From positions 805,762-869,761 of the forward strand of contig NZ_JAUEMJ010000001.1 of NCBI RefSeq assembly GCF_030403505.1: a stretch of 64,000 bases of DNA. The letters are read 5' to 3'. This stretch comes from Glycomyces tritici (GTDB taxonomy: Bacteria > Actinomycetota > Actinomycetes > Mycobacteriales > Micromonosporaceae). Of this stretch, positions 48,758 to 57,833 are shown in pieces. A program made the position numbers and the translations under genes. The notes under the pieces were generated by a model, which saw only the letters and a list, made by a program, of their open reading frames with translations, was not told where the DNA came from and made no database searches. Every line of letters begins with the position of its first letter. Position 1 is the stretch's first letter.

Positions 48758-50223
48758 AAGTCGACAACGGCTTCGGTGCCGCCTTCGGCGCGGGGGCGCA
48801 TGTCGATCGTGCCGCGGAGCTCGCCGGTGACGAGGGTGTGGACGATCTGGAGGCCCAGGCGGGTGGAGCCGGCGATGCGGAAGCCCTCGGGGAGGCCCTT
48901 GCCGTGGTCGGAGACGGTGACGCGGAAGTGGTCGCGGTCGCGGGCGACGGAGAGGACGACCTCGCCTTCCTGGCCGGGCGGGTAGGCGTGCTCGACGGCG
49001 TTCTGCAGCAGCTCGTTGACGACCATCACCAGCGGGGTCGCGTACTCGCTCGGCAGGACGCCGAAGGTGCCTTCGCGGCGGAGCGTCACCTTCGACTCGG
49101 CGACGGAGACTTCGACGGCCATGGAGGCGACGCGGTCGACGATCTGGTCGAAGCCGACCGACTCGTCGCCCGACTGGGACAGGGTCTCGTGGACCAGCGC
49201 GATCGAGGAGACGCGGCGCACCGACTCCTCGAGGGACTGGCGGGCCTGCGGGGAGCCGACGCGGCGGGCCTGCAGGCGCAGCAGCGCGGCGACGGTCTGG
49301 AGGTTGTTCTTGACGCGGTGGTGGATCTCGCGGATCGTGGCGTCCTTGGTGACCAGCTCGCGGTCGAGGCGGCGGACCTCGGTGATGTCGCGCACCAGCA
49401 CGAGCGCGCCGGCGGCCTTGCCGCCCGGTCGCAGCGGCAGCGCGCGCATGAGGACCGTGGCGCCCTTGGACTCGATCTCCTTGCGGCGCGGGGTGCCTCC
49501 GGCGAGCGCGTCGGCGATGCGGCGGGCCGCGTCCGCGCCGACGTCGGAGTTCGACGGCAGGCTGCGGGTCAGCTCGGCGAGGTCGCGGTCGCGCAGGTGC
49601 CCGGTGACGCCCATGCGGCGGTAGGCGGAGAGCGCGTTCGGCGAGGCGTAGCGGACGAGGCCGTCCGAGCCGATGCGGACCAGGCCGTCGCCGATGCGCG
49701 GCGCGGTGGTCGGCTCGCCGGGCAGCAGCGGCGGCGGGAAGCCGCCGTCGGTGAGCATCTGCACCAGGTAGTCGGCGGTCTTGAGGTAGTTCAGCTCCAG
49801 GTGGGAGGGGCTGCGGGTGTCGGAGAGGTTGGTGTCGCGGGCGGCGACGGCGATGACCTCGCGGCGGTCGCGGCGGCGGACCGGGATGGCCTCGTGGCGG
49901 GCGGCGACGTCGCCGCGCCAGACCGGGTCGCCCTCGCGGAAGATCCGGCCCTCGGTGAAGGCGACGTGCAGGTGCTGGGCGTCCTCGCCTTCGAGGATGC
50001 GGCCGACCTGGTCCTCCTCGTAGGCGGTCGGGCCGGTGGTGGGCCGGACCTGCGCGAGGCAGACGTACCGGCCGGGGTGGTCCTTGACCGCGGCCCAGAG
50101 CAGGAAGTCGGCGAAGGAGAGGTCGGCGAGGAGCTGCCATTCGGCCACGAGCCGCTGCAGGTGCGCCGCGGAGTTCGAGGTCAGGTCGGTGTGCGCGCTG
50201 ATGACGTCGCGGAGAGTGGACAC
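48745..50223 (-). CDS. pdtaS: PdtaS-like cytosolic sensor histidine kinase
   Basis: A 492-residue soluble kinase. A GAF-like N-terminal domain (about 10-145), a PAS domain (about 185-290) and a HisKA_2-type kinase core with REIHHRVKNNLQTVAALL as the phosphorylated box, then NELLQNAVEHAYPPG and SDHGKGLPEGF in the ATPase domain. This matches PdtaS of mycobacteria (Rv3220c), which signals to the antiterminator PdtaR. The GTG at 50223 lies seven bases after TAGTAT, so the message is probably leaderless. In M. tuberculosis pdtaS neighbours whiB1, as it does here within 6 kb. The pdtaR partner is not in the window. Confidence 0.9.
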   Translation of the reverse strand: MSTLRDVISAHTDLTSNSAAHLQRLVAEWQLLADLSFADFLLWAAVKDHPGRYVCLAQVRPTTGPTAYEEDQVGRILEGEDAQHLHVAFTEGRIFREGDPVWRGDVAARHEAIPVRRRDRREVIAVAARDTNLSDTRSPSHLELNYLKTADYLVQMLTDGGFPPPLLPGEPTTAPRIGDGLVRIGSDGLVRYASPNALSAYRRMGVTGHLRDRDLAELTRSLPSNSDVGADAARRIADALAGGTPRRKEIESKGATVLMRALPLRPGGKAAGALVLVRDITEVRRLDRELVTKDATIREIHHRVKNNLQTVAALLRLQARRVGSPQARQSLEESVRRVSSIALVHETLSQSGDESVGFDQIVDRVASMAVEVSVAESKVTLRREGTFGVLPSEYATPLVMVVNELLQNAVEHAYPPGQEGEVVLSVARDRDHFRVTVSDHGKGLPEGFRIAGSTRLGLQIVHTLVTGELRGTIDMRPRAEGGTEAVVDFALQ

Positions 50224-50338
50224 CCGACCAATACTAGCGGCGGTCCGGGGCCCGGACCCCGACCTCGAACGCGCACCGGCGCAGGTCACCGTGCCCGCTC
50301 CGCGGCCGCAAGCGCTCGCCGACGCGGGCAAGCGAAAA

Positions 50339-50360
50339 GCCCCGCCGCAGAGGGCGGGGC
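50339..50360 (-). terminator. Terminator of the lepB-rnhB operon
   Basis: An 8-bp GC stem (GCCCCGCC and its complement) with a 6-base loop, followed on the minus strand by TTTT. It lies just past the DUF2469 gene. Confidence 0.8.
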
Positions 50361-50373
50361 GAGGACCGAGCGG

Positions 50374-50676
50374 TTACGGGAGCGTCATATCGGGTTTGTC
50401 CAGCTCCTCGACGTTCACGTCCTTGAAGGTCAAGACCCGCACGTGCTTGACGAAGCGGGCCGGGCGGTACATGTCCCAGACCCACGCGTCACTCATCTCG
50501 ACCTCGAAGTAGGTCTCGGCGTCGGCCCCCCGCACGTGGACTTCGACAGCGTTGGCCAGGTAGAACCGCCGCTCGGTCTCGACGACGTAGGTGAACTGCC
50601 GCACGATGTCCCGGTACTCCCGGTACAGCTGCAGCTCCATGTCGGTCTCGTACTTCTCGAGGTCCTCGGCGCTCAA
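50374..50676 (-). CDS. DUF2469 family protein
   Basis: A 100-residue acidic conserved protein of actinobacteria, equivalent to Rv2901c of M. tuberculosis. It begins MSAEDLEKYETDMELQLYRE and has REYRDIVRQFTYVVETERRFYLAN, the usual family signature. No known catalytic residue can be named. It is always found next to rnhB and lepB, as here, and is cotranscribed with them, ending at an intrinsic terminator. Confidence 0.92.
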   Translation of the reverse strand: MSAEDLEKYETDMELQLYREYRDIVRQFTYVVETERRFYLANAVEVHVRGADAETYFEVEMSDAWVWDMYRPARFVKHVRVLTFKDVNVEELDKPDMTLP

Positions 50677-50821
50677 CGCTCCTCCTTCTCAACGACGGTT
50701 CCCACGATAGTGCGCGGGTGCCCCGGTCCGCTCGCGGCTCTCGCAGCGAACGCCGGCGAAGCCGCAAATCGGTGCAGTACCGGACTCCTGGTTTCACCGC
50801 GCCCAGTGCCGTCAAACCCGT

Positions 50822-51466
50822 TCAAACCCCTGCTGCGCACGCGGCGACATTCGCGTAGGACTTGCGGTGCAGCTCGCACGGGCCGAAGCGCCGCAGCGCC
50901 TGCTCGTGCATCGCCGTGCTGTATCCCTTATGGACGGCGAACCCGTATTCCGGGTGGTCGCGGTCGAGTTCGGTCATGATCCGGTCCCGCGTGACCTTGG
51001 CGACCACGCCCGCCGCGGCGACGCATGCGGCCGTGCGGTCGCCCTTGACCACACCCAGGTTGCCGGGCAGGCCCGGCACCGCGAAACCGTCCGTGAGCAC
51101 GTACCCGGGACGCTCGGGCAGGCGCGCCACCGCGACCCGCATGCCCTCGAGGTTGCAGACGGCGATGCCGCGCCGGTCGATCTCGTCGGGTCCGTACGCG
51201 ACCACGCTGATCTCGGCCTGCGACCGCTGCAGCCGCTCGAAGACCCGCTCGCGCGCGGCCTCGGTGAGCAGCTTCGAGTCGTTGAGCTCGTCGAGCCGCG
51301 CGCTCGGCGGCAGTCGCACCGCCGCGACGACCAGCGGTCCCGCGCAGGCGCCGCGACCCGCCTCGTCGGCTCCTGCGACCGGGCCGAGGCCGCGCCGGTA
51401 GAGCGCGGCCTCCAGCGCGTACAGGTCGCTGTCGCGCCTGATGCGGGAGGGAGCGGGACGGAGCAT
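50822..51466 (-). CDS. rnhB: Ribonuclease HII
   Basis: A 214-residue RNase HII, cutting RNA primers and misinserted ribonucleotides in DNA. The metal-binding acids are seen in [12 protein letters not shown] (Asp and Glu), and in the NDSKLL motif; a further Asp lies in the TDGFAVPG strand. The start ATG 51466 is four bases from the lepB stop. A longer upstream reading overlaps the lepB gene and is discarded. Order lepB-lepB-rnhB-DUF2469 after rplS is typical for actinobacteria. Confidence 0.94.
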   Translation of the reverse strand: MLRPAPSRIRRDSDLYALEAALYRRGLGPVAGADEAGRGACAGPLVVAAVRLPPSARLDELNDSKLLTEAARERVFERLQRSQAEISVVAYGPDEIDRRGIAVCNLEGMRVAVARLPERPGYVLTDGFAVPGLPGNLGVVKGDRTAACVAAAGVVAKVTRDRIMTELDRDHPEYGFAVHKGYSTAMHEQALRRFGPCELHRKSYANVAACAAGV

Positions 51467-51470
51467 GGGC

Positions 51471-52166
51471 TCAGGACGGCGCCGGGACGTCGTCGAAGGT
51501 CTCGGGGATGTTGAACCAGGTGAAGTCGGCGACCGGCCAGAAGAGCACGAAGGCCTTGCCGATGACCGCGTCCACCGGGATCGTCGACGACTCGATGTCG
51601 CCGCCGGTGCGCACGTACCGCTCGCGCGAGTCGCCCGAGGCCGAGCGGTGGTCGCCCATGACCCACAGGCGGCCTTCCGGCACGACCACGTCGAACGGGT
51701 CCTGCGAGGAGAGGTCCTGCTCACCCGTCATCGGGTTCGTGTACAGATAGGACTCTTCTTCGAGCGGTTCGCCGTTGATCGTGATGTTGCCCTCGTCGTC
51801 GGCGACGATGTGGTCGCCGCCCACGGCGATCACGCGCTTGATGAACTCGTCCTCCTCCATCACGGAGCGCCACGACTCGGGGGCCGTGAAGACGATGATC
51901 TCACCGCGCTCGGGTTCGGAGAAGTCGTAGACGAGCTTGTTGACGAGCACCCGATCGTTGATCAGGAGCGTGTTCTCCATCGAACCGGAAGGAATGTAGT
52001 AGGTCTGGACGACCCAGGTCCGCACCACGATCGCCACGAGAATGGCGACGCCGAGCAGGATCGGCAGTTCTTTCCAGAACGATCCCTTCTTCTTGGGCTG
52101 CTGTTCTTTGGAGGTCTCCTCGGCGCTCTCACCGTCAGCGCCGGGCGCTTGCCCTTCATCGATCAC
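51471..52166 (-). CDS. lepB: Signal peptidase I, first copy
   Basis: A 231-residue membrane protease with one N-terminal helix (about 34-55) after an acidic cytoplasmic tail. The catalytic Ser is in [10 protein letters not shown] and the Lys in KRVIAVGGD; the [11 protein letters not shown] box is present. It removes signal peptides at the outer face of the membrane. It overlaps the longer lepB gene upstream by four bases (ATGA), giving a tandem pair, and is followed by rnhB. Confidence 0.94.
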   Translation of the reverse strand: MIDEGQAPGADGESAEETSKEQQPKKKGSFWKELPILLGVAILVAIVVRTWVVQTYYIPSGSMENTLLINDRVLVNKLVYDFSEPERGEIIVFTAPESWRSVMEEDEFIKRVIAVGGDHIVADDEGNITINGEPLEEESYLYTNPMTGEQDLSSQDPFDVVVPEGRLWVMGDHRSASGDSRERYVRTGGDIESSTIPVDAVIGKAFVLFWPVADFTWFNIPETFDDVPAPS

Positions 52167-53371
52167 GGTCCGAGTCTACGCGCTCGCGCTCCGGCCCCAG
52201 GGGTCAGCATCACCGTGCCGGGCAAGGAAGGCGGCTGCTGCCAGGCGGTATTCCACGCGGCGGGGACGCCGTCGCCGACGCCGCCGGAGGTCGCGGCGGA
52301 GGCCGGCTGCTCCCCCGCCGCCTCGCCGGTCTCGTCGAGGGCGTCGAACGCGTCCGGGATCTCGAGTTCGCGGGCGCGGTCGGTGGGCCAGACGAGGGCG
52401 ATGGCGCGGCCGATGATGTTCTCCACCGGCACGGTGCCCGAGCAGCGCGAGTCGGAGGAGTCGCCGCGGTGGTCGCCCATGACCCACACTTCGCCTTCGG
52501 GCACGGTGAGCTCCTCGAAGCGCCGCGCGCCGCACACGCCGGGCTCGATCTCCAGCGGCGAGTTCTCGTAGACGTACGCCTCCTCGTGGAGGGACACGCC
52601 GTTGACGACCACGTTGCCGTCCTCGTCGCAGCAGGAGACGGTGTCGCCGCCGACGGCGATCACCCGCTTGATGAAGTCCTTCTCGTCGGGCTTCGCGAGG
52701 CCGATGAGGTCGAGCACGCCGGTGGTGAAGGCCGAGAACGCGCCGGTGTCGCCCGTGGCCGGGCGGTACTCGGGATCCCAGGAGTCGGTGCCGCGGAAGA
52801 CCACGACCTCGCCGCGCTGCGGGGTGCGCAGCGTGTTCGTGAGCTTGAGGACGAGGACCTTGTCGCCCTCCTGGAGGGTCTGCTCCATCGACCCGGAGGG
52901 GATGTAGAACGGCTGCACGGCGAACGTGCGCAGCAGCACGGCCGCCGAGAACGCGATCACGAGCAGCAGCGGCAGCTCGACCCACAGCGACAGGTACTGG
53001 CGCTTGTGCGGCTGCGAGAGGCGGCTCTCGGTTCCCTTGCCGCCCTTGCTCTTTCCACTCGGCTCTTCGACGACGTGGTCGTTCGAGGCGGTGGCGCGCC
53101 CGACCGCGCCCACCCGTTCGCGTTCGGCGGCCACGCGGTCGTGGGCGGCCGAAGGGGTCTCCGGGCGGCGGAACGTGCGGGTCGCGTCGGGGTCCTGGCG
53201 GAGGCGGTGCGTCGCATCGGCGTCGCCGCCGGAGCCCGCGACGGGACCGGTCGGCAGGCCGGGAGGGCGCGCTGGGGCAGGGGGCGGGGCGTCCGGGCCG
53301 CCGGGACCGGGGAGGCGGTCCCAACCGATGCGGCGGGGCCCCTTCCCCCCGCCGGGGGTACCAGGACTCAT
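52163..53371 (-). CDS. lepB: Signal peptidase I, second copy with long Pro-rich cytoplasmic tail
   Basis: A 402-residue signal peptidase I paralogue. A disordered Pro/Gly/Arg-rich tail of about 140 residues precedes the membrane helix (about 146-166). The catalytic Ser is in IPSGSMEQTL and the Lys in [10 protein letters not shown]; the GDHRGDSSDSR box follows. The start is uncertain: ATG 53371 (MSPGTPGGG), ATG 53398 (MSTIGYPQ) and ATG 53464 are all in frame, and none has a clear ribosome binding site. The last two lie in 33-bp repeats (53396-53489), so translation could extend into them. It overlaps the second lepB gene by four bases. Confidence 0.9.
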   Translation of the reverse strand: MSPGTPGGGKGPRRIGWDRLPGPGGPDAPPPAPARPPGLPTGPVAGSGGDADATHRLRQDPDATRTFRRPETPSAAHDRVAAERERVGAVGRATASNDHVVEEPSGKSKGGKGTESRLSQPHKRQYLSLWVELPLLLVIAFSAAVLLRTFAVQPFYIPSGSMEQTLQEGDKVLVLKLTNTLRTPQRGEVVVFRGTDSWDPEYRPATGDTGAFSAFTTGVLDLIGLAKPDEKDFIKRVIAVGGDTVSCCDEDGNVVVNGVSLHEEAYVYENSPLEIEPGVCGARRFEELTVPEGEVWVMGDHRGDSSDSRCSGTVPVENIIGRAIALVWPTDRARELEIPDAFDALDETGEAAGEQPASAATSGGVGDGVPAAWNTAWQQPPSLPGTVMLTPGAGARARRLGP

Positions 53372-53395
53372 GTGCTGAGGGTATCCGATTGTGCT

Positions 53396-53489
53396 CATCC
53401 GCGGTTCGCAAGCTTTGCCGACCGGGTTCATGCTCGGATCGCAAGCTTCGCCGCCCGCGAACATGCTCGGCTCGCACGCTTCGCCGAGG
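53396..53489 (-). repeat. 33-bp repeats with TCGCAAGCTTCGCC core ahead of lepB
   Basis: Three 33-bp units with CAT at 53396, 53429 and 53462. On the minus strand each reads ATG in frame with LepB, giving an 11-residue pattern such as MNPVGKACEPR. The core is the same sequence as in the array at 15566 but points the opposite way with respect to translation. Confidence 0.9.
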
Positions 53490-53505
53490 GCGGCGGGCAG
53501 CGAAA

Positions 53506-53528
53506 AACCCCGGGCGATGCCCGGGGTT
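53506..53528 (-). terminator. Terminator of rplS
   Basis: A 10-bp stem (AACCCCGGGC and its complement) with a GAT loop, followed on the minus strand by TTTTT. A textbook intrinsic terminator 43 bases past rplS. Confidence 0.95.
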
Positions 53529-53571
53529 CTCCGAAAGCTCGTGCCGGAGACCGGCAGTGGAGCGGCGCGGC

Positions 53572-53919
53572 TTAGAGCTCGCGCTTCTCCTTGATCTTGG
53601 CGGCCTTGCCCTTGCGGTCGCGCAGGTAGTACAGCTTCGCGCGGCGGACCTTGCCTCGCATGGCGATCTCGATGGTGTCGACCATGGGGCCGTGCACCGG
53701 GAAGGTGCGCTCGACGCCGATGCCGTAGCTCAGCTTGCGGACCGTGAAGGTCTCGCCGATGCCGGCGCCGTGGCGGCGGATGACGACGCCCTGGAACACC
53801 TGGACACGGGACCGGGCGCCTTCCTGGACTCGGACGTTCACCTTGACGGTGTCGCCAGGACGGAAGTCCGGCACGTCGGCGCGCATGGAGGCGGCGTTCA
53901 GCTCATCCAGAATGTTCAT
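53572..53919 (-). CDS. rplS: 50S ribosomal protein L19
   Basis: A 115-residue L19 protein, which lies at the 30S-50S interface. The sequence fits the family throughout: [19 protein letters not shown] at the start, [37 protein letters not shown], and [10 protein letters not shown] near the end. It is separated from trmD by 86 bp on the same strand, as in most bacteria. Confidence 0.98.
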   Translation of the reverse strand: MNILDELNAASMRADVPDFRPGDTVKVNVRVQEGARSRVQVFQGVVIRRHGAGIGETFTVRKLSYGIGVERTFPVHGPMVDTIEIAMRGKVRRAKLYYLRDRKGKAAKIKEKREL

Positions 53920-54005
53920 GGGTTTCGGTCCTCTTGGTTGGTAATGCTCAGAAGTTCTACCGGGAGAGGTACCGCTTGAACGAACGGCACGTCACGGGAA
54001 CTCAC

Positions 54006-54776
54006 CTACTCTGCCACACCCTGCTCGGGCGGGCTGAACCCGGCCCCTTCGAGGAGGAGCCGGTCACGTTTGTCGAGGCTACCCGGGTCGAGCCGCTCCA
54101 GCAAATCCGGGCGGGCCCGCGCGGTGCGAAGGAGTGCCTGCTCACGCCGCCAGCGGTCGACCTTGCCGTGGTCCCCCGAGAGGAGCACGGGCGGGACCTC
54201 GTACCCGCGCCATTCGGCCGGGCGGGTGTACGCGGGGGCCTCCAGGAGCCCCGCGGTGTGCGACTCGTCGTCGAGCGACGCGGCGTTGCCGAGGACGCCG
54301 GGCACGAGCCGGGTGACGGCCTCGATGATCGCGAGCACCGCGACCTCGCCGCCGAAGAGGACATAGTCGCCGATGGAGACCTCAGTGACCTCCATGCGGT
54401 CGGCCGCGTAGTCGACGACCCGCTGATCGATGCCCTCATAGCGGCCGCAGGCGAACATGAGCCAGGGCTCGGCCGCCAGCTCGTGCGCCAAGGCCTGCGT
54501 GAAGGGCCGCCCCGCGGGGCTGGTCACCAGCAGGCGCGGCTTCGCGTCAGCGGGGATGAGCTCGTCGAAGCACTCGCCCCACGGCTGCGGCTTCATGACC
54601 ATCCCGGCGCCGCCGCCGGCAGGGGCGCCGTCCACCGAGTGGTGCACGTCGTGGGTCCAGCGGCGCAGGTCGTGGACGTTGAGGTCGAGCATCCCGCGCT
54701 CGCGGGCGCGCCCGATGAGCGAGAGGTCAAGCGGCTGAAGGTATTCGGGGAACACCGTGACCACATCGATTTTCAT
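54006..54776 (-). CDS. trmD: tRNA (guanine-N1-37)-methyltransferase TrmD
   Basis: A 256-residue SPOUT-class enzyme that methylates G37 next to the anticodon to prevent frameshifting. Motifs include [37 protein letters not shown], the knot segment [17 protein letters not shown] and the C-terminal [23 protein letters not shown] 54776 starts the family sequence ([12 protein letters not shown]). It follows rimM by 16 bases in the ribosomal-RNA-maturation operon. Confidence 0.97.
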   Translation of the reverse strand: MKIDVVTVFPEYLQPLDLSLIGRARERGMLDLNVHDLRRWTHDVHHSVDGAPAGGGAGMVMKPQPWGECFDELIPADAKPRLLVTSPAGRPFTQALAHELAAEPWLMFACGRYEGIDQRVVDYAADRMEVTEVSIGDYVLFGGEVAVLAIIEAVTRLVPGVLGNAASLDDESHTAGLLEAPAYTRPAEWRGYEVPPVLLSGDHGKVDRWRREQALLRTARARPDLLERLDPGSLDKRDRLLLEGAGFSPPEQGVAE

Positions 54777-54792
54777 AGCAGCTCCGAACGCG

Positions 54793-55314
54793 TTACAGCT
54801 CCAGCAGGCCCGGCGGCAGATCCACGTTGATGACCCCGGCTTCGACGTCGACCTCGACGACCATGTCGGCGACGAACGGGATGAGCGCGGGGGTCTGGCC
54901 CTGGCGCTTGACGACGAGCGTCTCGTACGCGGCGCCGTGGTCGATGCGGCTGACGGTGCCGACCTCCCCGGCCTCCTTGTCGATGACGGTGAGGCCCATG
55001 AGCAGGGTGTCGTGGACTTCGTCCTCCTCGGCGACCAGCTCCTCCTCATCGACCTCGACGCTGAGCAGGACGCCGCGCAGCAGTTCGGAGGCGTTGCGGT
55101 CCGAGTGGCCCTCGAAGCCGATCATCGGCCGGCCCTGGTGCCAGCGCACCGTGACGGCCTTGAGCGGCGCGCCCTTGAGCTGGCCGCCCTTGGTCTGGTA
55201 CTCGACGCCGGGCTGGAACCGGGTCTCGGGATCGTCGGTGCGGACCTCGACGACCACCTCGCCGCGCAGCCCGTGCGGGCGCACGATCCGGCCGACCACC
55301 AACACTTCAGACAA
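54793..55314 (-). CDS. rimM: 16S rRNA processing protein RimM
   Basis: A 173-residue two-domain protein that helps assemble the 30S head. The N-terminal domain has [20 protein letters not shown]; the PRC-barrel domain has [23 protein letters not shown] and ends [19 protein letters not shown]. It follows the KH-protein gene after 65 bp that contain a hairpin, and precedes trmD. Confidence 0.97.
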   Translation of the reverse strand: MSEVLVVGRIVRPHGLRGEVVVEVRTDDPETRFQPGVEYQTKGGQLKGAPLKAVTVRWHQGRPMIGFEGHSDRNASELLRGVLLSVEVDEEELVAEEDEVHDTLLMGLTVIDKEAGEVGTVSRIDHGAAYETLVVKRQGQTPALIPFVADMVVEVDVEAGVINVDLPPGLLEL

Positions 55315-55337
55315 GAGAAAACCCCTTTTTAAAGACC

Positions 55338-55370
55338 GGAACGGCCCCGAGGGAACCCCGGGGCCGTTCC
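55338..55370 (-). terminator. Hairpin inside the rpsP-khpA-rimM-trmD operon
   Basis: An 11-bp stem (GGAACGGCCCC and its complement) with an 11-base loop between khpA and rimM. On the minus strand it is followed by CTTTAAAAAG. It may end part of the transcripts, so that rpsP and khpA exceed rimM and trmD. Confidence 0.7.
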
Positions 55371-55379
55371 GAACAAGAC

Positions 55380-55610
55380 TCAGTAGGAATCGACGACTTC
55401 GACACGAATGCCTTTGCCGCCGATCGAGCCGATGACCTGGCGCAGTGCGTTGACGGTGCGACCCCCGCGGCCGATCACGGTCCCGAGGTCCTCCGGGTTG
55501 ACCCGGACCTCGAGCCGCTTGCCGCGGCGGGAATCGACCAGACGGACACGGACGTCGTCAGGATTGTCGACGATGCCTTTGACAAGGTGTTCAAGCGCCG
55601 GTCGCAGCAC
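55380..55610 (-). CDS. khpA: RNA-binding KH-domain protein KhpA
   Basis: A 76-residue single-KH-domain protein. The GXXG loop is IGRGGRTVNALRQVI. It binds RNA and, in other Gram-positive bacteria, works with KhpB in cell-division and length control. It starts two bases after the rpsP stop, as usual in actinobacteria. Confidence 0.96.
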   Translation of the reverse strand: MLRPALEHLVKGIVDNPDDVRVRLVDSRRGKRLEVRVNPEDLGTVIGRGGRTVNALRQVIGSIGGKGIRVEVVDSY

Positions 55611-55612
55611 GA

Positions 55613-56098
55613 TTACTCCCCTTTGGTCTCAGAGGCCTCGTCGGCAGCGGCCTCGACCTCTTCAGTCTTAGCCGATTCGTCAGCCTTGGCGGCGGACTTC
55701 TTCGACTTCGGCGCGGCCTTGGCGGCCTCCTCCGAGACGTACGCCTTCGAGGGGTCGATACCCGACTCCTTGAGGGCGGCCACGTAGAGGCTCTCCTTCT
55801 CCGGCTTGGGCTCGGCGACCTTCAGCGGGGCCGGCGCGGGCAGGCCCTTGAACTGCTGCCAGTCCCCGGTCTTGCGGAGGATGGCCTTGACGGTGTCGGA
55901 CGGCTGGGCGCCCACCGAGAGCCAGTGCTGGATGCGGTCGGACTTGACCTCGATCCGGGACGGGTTCTCCTTCGGGTGGTAGATCCCGACGTTCTCGATC
56001 ACCTTGCCGTCGCGCTTGACGCGCGAGTCGGCGATGACGATTCGGTACTGGGGAGTACGGATCTTCCCCATTCGCGTGAGGCGAATCTTAACTGCCAC
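55613..56098 (-). CDS. rpsP: 30S ribosomal protein S16 with long C-terminal tail
   Basis: A 161-residue S16. The first 85 residues are the conserved part ([35 protein letters not shown]). The remaining 75 residues are a Lys/Ala/Glu-rich extension, common in actinobacterial S16 but long. It heads the rpsP-khpA-rimM-trmD operon. Confidence 0.97.
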   Translation of the reverse strand: MAVKIRLTRMGKIRTPQYRIVIADSRVKRDGKVIENVGIYHPKENPSRIEVKSDRIQHWLSVGAQPSDTVKAILRKTGDWQQFKGLPAPAPLKVAEPKPEKESLYVAALKESGIDPSKAYVSEEAAKAAPKSKKSAAKADESAKTEEVEAAADEASETKGE

Positions 56099-56259
56099 GT
56101 TTTGTTACTCCTGTAGTAAGGATCACGTTAGCGCGCACGACGTCCAGGGGAATTACTCCGGATTTCGTTCGCGCCGAAACTTGGCCTTGCGTCACGGTAG
56201 TTGAGAGGGCTTCCGTCCCAAAGCTCATGTACAGCGACCGAGTCTAGCGCATCGGGTGA

Positions 56260-57666
56260 TCAGTACTGCCGCGCGAGGTAGGCGATGAGACCGGACTCAT
56301 CCAGGGAGTCCGGCACAGTGCCGTCCTCGCGCTGGAGCACGCGTACGAACACCGCGGACTCGGCCGCTTTCGCCTCCCCCTCGACGCCGCAGGCGTCCCA
56401 CGGGATGCGGGCGTAACCGGTCTGCGCGGCCTCCACCGCTTCCTCGAGCGTCGCGGCGTCGACGGTGTGGGACTCGCGGAAGGCCACGGCCTCGTCCCAC
56501 AGCTGGTCCTGTGCGCCCTGGAGGGCGGCGGCAACGGCTTCGGCGAGCATCCCGAGCGGGACGGTCTGCTTCGTGCCCTCGACGCGGCTGGCGATGGTCG
56601 CCTCGCCGTTCTTGAGGTCGCGGGGGCCGATCTCGATGCGCACGGGGTAGCCCTTGAGCTCGGCGTCCACGGCGCGGCGGCCGAAGGCCACGTCGCCGCG
56701 GTGGTCGAGCTTCACGCGCACGCCGTCGGCCTTGAGCTCGTCGTAGACCTGCTTCGCGGCGGCCTGGACCTCGTCGGTGTCCTTGACGACCATGACGAGG
56801 ACCTGCACGGGCGCGAGCTTCGGCGGGACGCGGAGGCCCGCGTCGTCGCCGTGGCCCATGATGAGGCCGCCGACCATGCGGGTCGAGACGCCCCACGAGG
56901 TGGTCCAGCCGTGGTGCTGCTGGCCGTCGCGGCCCTGGAACTGGATGTCGAAGGCCTTGGCGAACTTCTGGCCCAGCTCGTGCGAGGTGCCCATCTGGAG
57001 GGCCTTGCCGTCGCGCATCAGCGACTCGACCGCGAAGGTGTTGAGCGCACCCGCGAACCGCTCGGCCTCGGTCTTGATGCCGCGCAGCACCGGCAGGGCC
57101 AGCACGTTCTCGATGAAGTCGGCGTAGACCTCGTGGAGGATGCGCAGCGTGAACGCGTGGGCGTCCTCATAGGTCTCGTGGACGGTGTGCCCCTCCTGCC
57201 ACAGGAACTCCGAGGAGCGCAGGAACAGGCGGGTCCGCATCTCGTAGCGCATGACGTTGCACCACTGGTTGAGCAGCAGGGGCAGGTCGCGGTACGAGTT
57301 CGTCCACTTGCCCATGTACTCGCCGATGATGGTCTCGGAGGTGGGGCGGATCGCGAGCTTCTCTTCGAGCTCCTTGCCGCCGCCGTGGGTGACCATCCAG
57401 ACCTCGGGGGCGAAGCCCTCGACGTGGTCGGCCTCCCGGCTGAAGTACGACTCGGGGATGAGCAGGGGGAACGAGGCGTTCTCCGTGCCGGTCTCCTTGA
57501 TGCGGGCGTCAAGCTCGTCGACCATGCGCTCCCACAGGGCGAAACCGGTCGGTCGGATCACCTGCGAGCCCTTCGCCGGGCCGTTCTCGGCCAGCTGGGC
57601 CTTGGCGATGACGTCCTGGTACCAGCGAGGAAAGTCCTCGCCCTGCGGTGTGAGTACATTGGCCAT
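56260..57666 (-). CDS. proS: Prolyl-tRNA synthetase, archaeal/eukaryotic-like type
   Basis: A 468-residue class II enzyme of the short ProRS type. It lacks the bacterial inserted editing domain and ends in a zinc-binding-like domain remnant. Motif 2 region is RLFLRSSEFLWQEGHT, motif 3 is GLRVPPKLAPVQ. This type is found in many actinobacteria as the only or the second ProRS. ATG 57666 begins the family sequence (MANVLTPQGEDFPRWY); an upstream longer reading is noise. It is divergent from the P-type ATPase gene. Confidence 0.96.
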   Translation of the reverse strand: MANVLTPQGEDFPRWYQDVIAKAQLAENGPAKGSQVIRPTGFALWERMVDELDARIKETGTENASFPLLIPESYFSREADHVEGFAPEVWMVTHGGGKELEEKLAIRPTSETIIGEYMGKWTNSYRDLPLLLNQWCNVMRYEMRTRLFLRSSEFLWQEGHTVHETYEDAHAFTLRILHEVYADFIENVLALPVLRGIKTEAERFAGALNTFAVESLMRDGKALQMGTSHELGQKFAKAFDIQFQGRDGQQHHGWTTSWGVSTRMVGGLIMGHGDDAGLRVPPKLAPVQVLVMVVKDTDEVQAAAKQVYDELKADGVRVKLDHRGDVAFGRRAVDAELKGYPVRIEIGPRDLKNGEATIASRVEGTKQTVPLGMLAEAVAAALQGAQDQLWDEAVAFRESHTVDAATLEEAVEAAQTGYARIPWDACGVEGEAKAAESAVFVRVLQREDGTVPDSLDESGLIAYLARQY

Positions 57667-57833
57667 AATCAGCGATTCTAGTGGTCGCGCCCTTTGGCGC
57701 CGCAATCGGATAAGACCGCGTGGGGGCCGCGTCTCCATTGCCGAACGCCTCGGTCGAATGGAGGAGGCGCGAAACAGGCTCCTCCGTCCTTCGGTGGTGA
57801 TACAGGACGGCACCAGTCGCATAAGCTGTCGAC

